DNA of 64,000 nucleotides, taken from positions 1 to 64,000 of the forward strand of contig NZ_BAABWG010000006.1 in assembly GCF_040372165.1 (NCBI RefSeq). The letters run 5' to 3'. The translations under genes and the position numbers were made by a program. Positions 60,104 to 64,000 of the stretch are shown here, piece after piece (within the stretch, counting starts at the first letter, position 1; each line of letters begins with the position of its first letter). The notes beneath the pieces were generated by a model. That model ran no database searches. It had not been told where the DNA came from and worked only from the letters and a program-made list of their open reading frames with translations. The DNA comes from Hydrogenophaga sp040372165 (GTDB taxonomy: Bacteria; Pseudomonadota; Gammaproteobacteria; Burkholderiales; Burkholderiaceae_C).

Positions 60104-61675
60104 ATGACCACCAGACTCGGCCCATTGCTTCAGTTTCTCGGATGCCAGAACAACGAATGGGGTATCAGCGTTCTGGTGATCACCGGCCCGTCGGATCCCC
60201 CTCCTTCGCTGCATTGCGCGTCATCGGCAGTGCATGTCCAGCCGCCGCTGGCCGGACCTGTGCCAGGCACGCAGGACACCGCCTGGCGCTTTGACTTGGC
60301 CGTGTCGATGGGGATCCAGACCCAACGCATCAACTACAGGCTCAACGGCAAGCGACACACCTTTCATGTACCAGCGCTCGGCGCCATGCCCGACTGCGCC
60401 TATGCTTCCTGCAATGGTTTCTCCGATGGCCGGGACCGAAAGAGCATGGCCGAGCCAAACGCCCTGTGGACCCGCATGGCCCGGCTCCACCGGGAAGTCG
60501 ACCTCGTCGACAACACCCACTTTGGTCCGCTGCAGCTTCTGCTCATGGGTGGCGACCAGATCTACAGCGATGACATCTGGAATGTGATTCCCGAACTGCG
60601 CGCCTGGAGCGAGATGCCATGGCGCCAGCGTTTGACCGCCCCCTGGACGCCCCAGCTTGAAACGGCTGTGCAATCCCATTTCGCGCGGCTATACATCGAG
60701 CGCTGGTCGCAGCCAGAAGTTGCAGCGGTGCTGGCCAGCATCCCTGCCGTGATGATGTGGGATGACCACGACATCATCGATGGCTGGGGCTCGCACCCGG
60801 CCGAGCTCCACCAGAGCCCCGTGTTTCAGGGTCTGTTCAAAGCCGCCTCGCAGGCATTTGCCCTGTTCCAACGTCACAGCATGGGCGCACCGCCCCCGGC
60901 CACGCTGGCGGGACAGCCGGCCCACAACAGCGGCTATCGAGCTGGCCCCATGGGATTGCTGGTGCTGGACATGCGCACAGAACGAAGCCCACGTCTTGGC
61001 GCCAACCTCACACATGAGGCAGGCACACTCGTCGCAGAGCAGGTTCTGAGCAGTCAGAGCTGGTCGGCCGTGTACCAGTGGCTGGACGCCGAACTGGCCA
61101 AACAGGACATGCGCCACCTCTTCGTGATGAGCAGTATCCCGGTGGTTCACCCCAGCTTCGAGCTGCTGGAAAAACTGCTCGGTGTGTTTCCCGGGCAGCA
61201 GGAGCTTGAAGATGACCTGCGTGATCACTGGACAAGCCCACCTCACAAGGCCGAGCGCCTGCGCCTGGTTCACCGCCTGCTTGAGGCCAGTGCCAAAGGC
61301 GTTCGCATCACCCTGCTCTCGGGCGATGTCCACGTGGCCGCCGTAGGTGTTATCGAATCCAGCCGGTCGGACGTGCCTGTCAATGCCAGAGTGATCAATC
61401 AGCTCACCTCAAGCGGCATCGTTCACCCTCCCCCTCCGGGGGTTGCACTGTTCTTTCTTGAGCAGGCCTGCAAGAACGTCGAAACCATCGACCGCGGCAT
61501 CTCTGGCGCCATGTACGAGTTCCCGACCACCAGCCATCGCATGATCGGTTGCCGCAATTTCATGACATTGCAGGCAGACAGGCCCGGCAGCGCCGACCGC
61601 TACTGGGTCAACTGGTGGACGGAAGGTGAATCACACCCTTTTACCAAGGTGATTCACCCGGTCAACCTGCCCTAG
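60104..61675 (+). CDS. PhoD-like metallophosphatase
   Basis: A 523-residue protein. The PhoD-type metallophosphoesterase core has LLMGGDQIYSDD, VMMWDDHDIIDGWG and LLSGDVHVAAVGV, giving the expected metal ligands. An N-terminal beta-rich region (about 100 residues) precedes it, and there is no signal peptide. It resembles the cytosolic fungal/bacterial 'PhoD-like phosphatase' group rather than the secreted B. subtilis enzyme. The substrate is unknown. Its TAG stop lies inside the CTAG that flanks the following repeat element. Confidence 0.85.
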   Translation: MTTRLGPLLQFLGCQNNEWGISVLVITGPSDPPPSLHCASSAVHVQPPLAGPVPGTQDTAWRFDLAVSMGIQTQRINYRLNGKRHTFHVPALGAMPDCAYASCNGFSDGRDRKSMAEPNALWTRMARLHREVDLVDNTHFGPLQLLLMGGDQIYSDDIWNVIPELRAWSEMPWRQRLTAPWTPQLETAVQSHFARLYIERWSQPEVAAVLASIPAVMMWDDHDIIDGWGSHPAELHQSPVFQGLFKAASQAFALFQRHSMGAPPPATLAGQPAHNSGYRAGPMGLLVLDMRTERSPRLGANLTHEAGTLVAEQVLSSQSWSAVYQWLDAELAKQDMRHLFVMSSIPVVHPSFELLEKLLGVFPGQQELEDDLRDHWTSPPHKAERLRLVHRLLEASAKGVRITLLSGDVHVAAVGVIESSRSDVPVNARVINQLTSSGIVHPPPPGVALFFLEQACKNVETIDRGISGAMYEFPTTSHRMIGCRNFMTLQADRPGSADRYWVNWWTEGESHPFTKVIHPVNLP

Positions 61676-61945
61676 GGACCCTCTGCATAACCTCCGCCAT
61701 GCGTGTTCGAGGTCAAAACGGGATGGATGGCGTGCCTGCTTGTCGCACCGTGTGCCCGGCGGCACACGGAAGACAACAGGTGCGGCAGACGCCCGCTTTG
61801 GCCCGAACCCGAAGCGGGCCGTGGCTTTGCGGGCGATGCGCTTTGTTGCGAATGCAGGCAAGCCATCCAGGCTTTCCTTGGCATTCGCGCCTCAACCCGC
61901 AAAGCCAACGGCGCGCACGGCGCAGGTTATGCAGAGGGTCCCTAG
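61672..61945. mobile_element. MITE-like structured element flanked by CTAG
   Basis: The ends are CTAG plus a perfect inverted repeat: GGACCCTCTGCATAACCT at the left (61676-61693) and its complement at the right (61924-61941), each bordered by CTAG (61672-61675 and 61942-61945). The match continues imperfectly for about 14 more bases. Between the ends are three further inverted repeats (61748-61769, 61792-61818, 61823-61906). There is no transposase ORF. CTAG is a target duplication typical of IS5-group insertions, so the element is best read as a non-autonomous transposon of about 266 bp. Both strands have spurious ORFs. Confidence 0.7.
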
Positions 61946-61969
61946 CCAGCAGCGGCTGAGCCAGCACAC

Positions 61970-64000
61970 TCAGTGTGCCTGCTCCCAGGTCGGCCCGACA
62001 CCCACCTCCGCCAGCAAAGGCACCTTCAGCTCGGCGACTCCCGCCATGAGCGCAGGGATCGCCTCACGCAGCCAGTCGACCTCGTCATCGGGGACCTCAA
62101 ACACCAGTTCGTCATGCACCTGCATGATCACCAGGGTTTTTCGCGCTTGCTCGTCGATGGCGTTCTGGACCGCCACCATGCTCTTCTTGATGAGATCGGC
62201 CGCGGTTCCCTGCATGGGCGCATTGATGGCAGCACGCTCGGCTGCTGCCCGGCGCGGTCCGTTGGGTGAGCGGATTTCCGGCAAATACAGACGGCGACCG
62301 AATACGGTTTCAACATAACCGCGTTCGCGCGCCAGGGCCCGGGTGTCTTCCATGTACTGCTTCACGCCGGCAAACCGCTGGAAGTAACGATCGATGTAGT
62401 TCTTGGCTGCTGTGTTGTCGATCCCCAGTGACTTGGCCAGGCCGTAGCTGCTCATCCCGTAGATCAGGCCAAAATTGATCACCTTGGCATAGCGACGCTG
62501 TTCGCTGCTGACCTGATCGGGCGCCAGCCCGAACACCTCTGCGGCCGTGGCGCGGTGAACGTCTTCCCCTGCCGTGAAGGCCTTGAGCAAGGCCTCGTCG
62601 CCGCTGATGTGGGCCATGATGCGCAGCTCGATCTGCGAGTAGTCGGCACTGGCAATGACGCGCCCTTGAGGTGCGACAAACGCCTCTCGGATTTTTCGTC
62701 CCTCCGGTGTGCGAATCGGGATGTTCTGGAGGTTCGGGTCATTGCTCGACAAGCGTCCGGTCACCGCCACCGCCTGCGCGTAATGTGTGTGCACACGGCC
62801 TGTCCGCGGATTCGCCATGCCAGCCAGTTTGTCGGTGTAGGTGCCCTTGAGTTTGCTCAGGCTTCGGTATTCGAGAATCTTGGCCGGCAACGGATAGTCT
62901 TCTGCCAGCTTTTCCAGCACTTCTTCATTGGTGCTGCGTGCCCCGGATGCCGTCTTCTTGATCGTAGGCAAACCGAGTTTGTCGAACAGCACTTCGCCGA
63001 GCTGCTTGGGCGATGACAGGTTGAAAGGTTGCCCTGCGATTTCGTAGGCCTCCTGCTCCAGCGCCACAATGCGCTGCCCCAGGTCATGGCTTTGCCTGGC
63101 CAGCGTTTCGGCATCAATGAGCACGCCGTTGCGTTCAATGCGATAGAGACGCTCGCTCGACGCCACTTCCAGCTCGTAGATGGCGCGCAATTTCTCGTTG
63201 GATTCGAGTTGGGGCCAGAGCGCCAGATGGACGTCCAGCGTCTGATCACTGTCTTCACAAGCGTATTCACTGGCCTTGTCGACATCGACCTGGGAGAACG
63301 GAATCTGACTGGCCCCCTTGCCGCACAAGCTTTCATAGCTGATGCCGCTTCGCCCCAGGTGCCGCTCTGCCAGGCTGGCCAGTCCGTGCGGCTTGTGCAC
63401 TTCCAGCACATAGCTTTGCAGCATGGTGTCGTGCACGTATCCCTGCACCTCGATGCCATGATTGGCAAAGACGTGGCGATCGTATTTGACGTGCTGGCCC
63501 AGCTTGTGGCGCGAGGCGTCCTCCAGCCAGGGTTTGAGCCTGCCCAGCACCTCGTCACGCGGCAGTTGCTCCGGCGCGCCCGGTCCGTCATGGGCCAGCG
63601 GAATGTAGGCGGCCTCGCCCGCCTTCACACTGAAACTCACACCCACAATCTCGGCGACCATCTCGTTGAGCGAAGTGGTTTCCGTGTCGAGCGCCACCAG
63701 ATCAGCGTTACGGATCTGCTCAAGCCACTGGTCGAACGTTGCCCAGTCCAGAATGGTCGTGTACGACAGTTCGCTGGCCTGGCTTTTCGGTTCGGGCTCA
63801 GCAAACAAGTCTCCCGTTGAGCCCGATGAAGACCCGCCGGACGCTGCAGTCGCCTTCGCTGCACCATTGCCTTCGTCTTCACTGCCACCTAGGCTGCGCG
63901 CCAGGCCCTTGAAGCCGTAGCGCTCGTAGAAGCCCTTGAGGGCATCGGTCTGCGGATGCCCGTTGGTCATGTCGTCCAGGGCAGGCAGCGTGGGCAAATG
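61970..64000 (-). CDS. polA: DNA polymerase I, C-terminal part (runs off window)
   Basis: About 675 codons are present; the N-terminal 5' nuclease domain lies beyond base 64000. The 3'-5' exonuclease domain is intact (LVALDTETTSLNEM, LGQHVKYDRHVF, YACEDSDQTLD). The polymerase domain has motif A ASADYSQIELRIMAHI, motif B KVINFGLIYGMSSYGLAK and motif C QVHDELVFEVPDD. Stop codon at 61970-61972. The gene is convergent with the PhoD-like gene, separated by the MITE-like element. Confidence 0.96.
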   Translation of the reverse strand, partial: HLPTLPALDDMTNGHPQTDALKGFYERYGFKGLARSLGGSEDEGNGAAKATAASGGSSSGSTGDLFAEPEPKSQASELSYTTILDWATFDQWLEQIRNADLVALDTETTSLNEMVAEIVGVSFSVKAGEAAYIPLAHDGPGAPEQLPRDEVLGRLKPWLEDASRHKLGQHVKYDRHVFANHGIEVQGYVHDTMLQSYVLEVHKPHGLASLAERHLGRSGISYESLCGKGASQIPFSQVDVDKASEYACEDSDQTLDVHLALWPQLESNEKLRAIYELEVASSERLYRIERNGVLIDAETLARQSHDLGQRIVALEQEAYEIAGQPFNLSSPKQLGEVLFDKLGLPTIKKTASGARSTNEEVLEKLAEDYPLPAKILEYRSLSKLKGTYTDKLAGMANPRTGRVHTHYAQAVAVTGRLSSNDPNLQNIPIRTPEGRKIREAFVAPQGRVIASADYSQIELRIMAHISGDEALLKAFTAGEDVHRATAAEVFGLAPDQVSSEQRRYAKVINFGLIYGMSSYGLAKSLGIDNTAAKNYIDRYFQRFAGVKQYMEDTRALARERGYVETVFGRRLYLPEIRSPNGPRRAAAERAAINAPMQGTAADLIKKSMVAVQNAIDEQARKTLVIMQVHDELVFEVPDDEVDWLREAIPALMAGVAELKVPLLAEVGVGPTWEQAH

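Noticed and set aside
61703..61967. Several 60-90-residue ORFs on both strands of the repeat element, for example one ending at 61945 and one on the minus strand reading LLARDPLHNLRRARRWLCGL.
   Set aside because: They lie wholly inside the inverted-repeat element, begin or end in its terminal repeats and exist in several frames at once. This is expected from GC-rich hairpin DNA rather than genes.

Overview
The window is a GC-rich, densely coded bacterial chromosome segment from a betaproteobacterium, most likely Burkholderiales and close to Comamonadaceae. The evidence is the EarP-type (arginine-rhamnosylated) EF-P system, the xseB-ispA-dxs and dapA-bamC pairs, a tartrate dehydrogenase, a TakP-like TRAP transporter and the general codon style. 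Species cannot be read from the sequence. Most of the window is housekeeping. The ectABCD operon points to a salt-exposed or brackish lifestyle.

Layout. 0-6.5 kb: BI-1 membrane protein, a small lipoprotein, rlmD, a PolB-type exonuclease, and a surE-pcm-nlpD operon that is not followed by rpoS. 6.6-9.1 kb: tRNA-His, ppiD, tRNA-Val and HU. 9.4-14.1 kb: tartrate dehydrogenase, an EamA exporter, pgsA and uvrC. 14.2-19.2 kb: earP and efp, the enzyme and substrate of EF-P rhamnosylation, separated by a large lipoprotein protease fused to FG-GAP/VCBS repeats and by an octamer tandem repeat. 19.3-24.4 kb: AEC transporter, LOG protein, MFS, rmuC and ridA. 24.4-29.3 kb: ectABCD for ectoine and 5-hydroxyectoine, preceded by a Na+/H+ antiporter. 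29.3-35.1 kb: a D-amino-acid deaminase-like enzyme, parC and parE. A near-perfect LexA-box palindrome lies upstream of parE. 35.2-39.4 kb: MFS, a 41-residue membrane microprotein, a methyltransferase, dapA and bamC.

39.4-43 kb: an alanine-rich lipoprotein whose mature part is almost entirely 11-residue LEA-like repeats, a conserved unknown, a RoxA/YcfD-type ribosomal oxygenase, a SlyD-like PPIase and dut. 43-46.7 kb: a TRAP transporter (dctP, terminator, dctQ, dctM). 46.9-50 kb: xseB-ispA-dxs for isoprenoid precursors. 50.6-53.7 kb: a Rieske oxygenase, a DMT exporter and a sulfurtransferase. 53.8-59 kb: two tandem paralogous membrane PAS-PAS-GAF histidine kinases with no response regulator nearby. 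59-64 kb: a ZIP metal transporter, a PhoD-like phosphatase, a structured MITE-like element bounded by CTAG and inverted repeats, and the 3' part of polA, which runs off the window.

Most notable for follow-up are the MITE-like element at 61.67-61.95 kb, the LEA-like lipoprotein beside an ectoine-producing background, the protease/FG-GAP fusion interrupting earP-efp, the tandem orphan kinases and the LexA-like site upstream of parE. I did not find a multi-gene system that I can call new with confidence. No CRISPR array, prophage or complete insertion sequence was seen.
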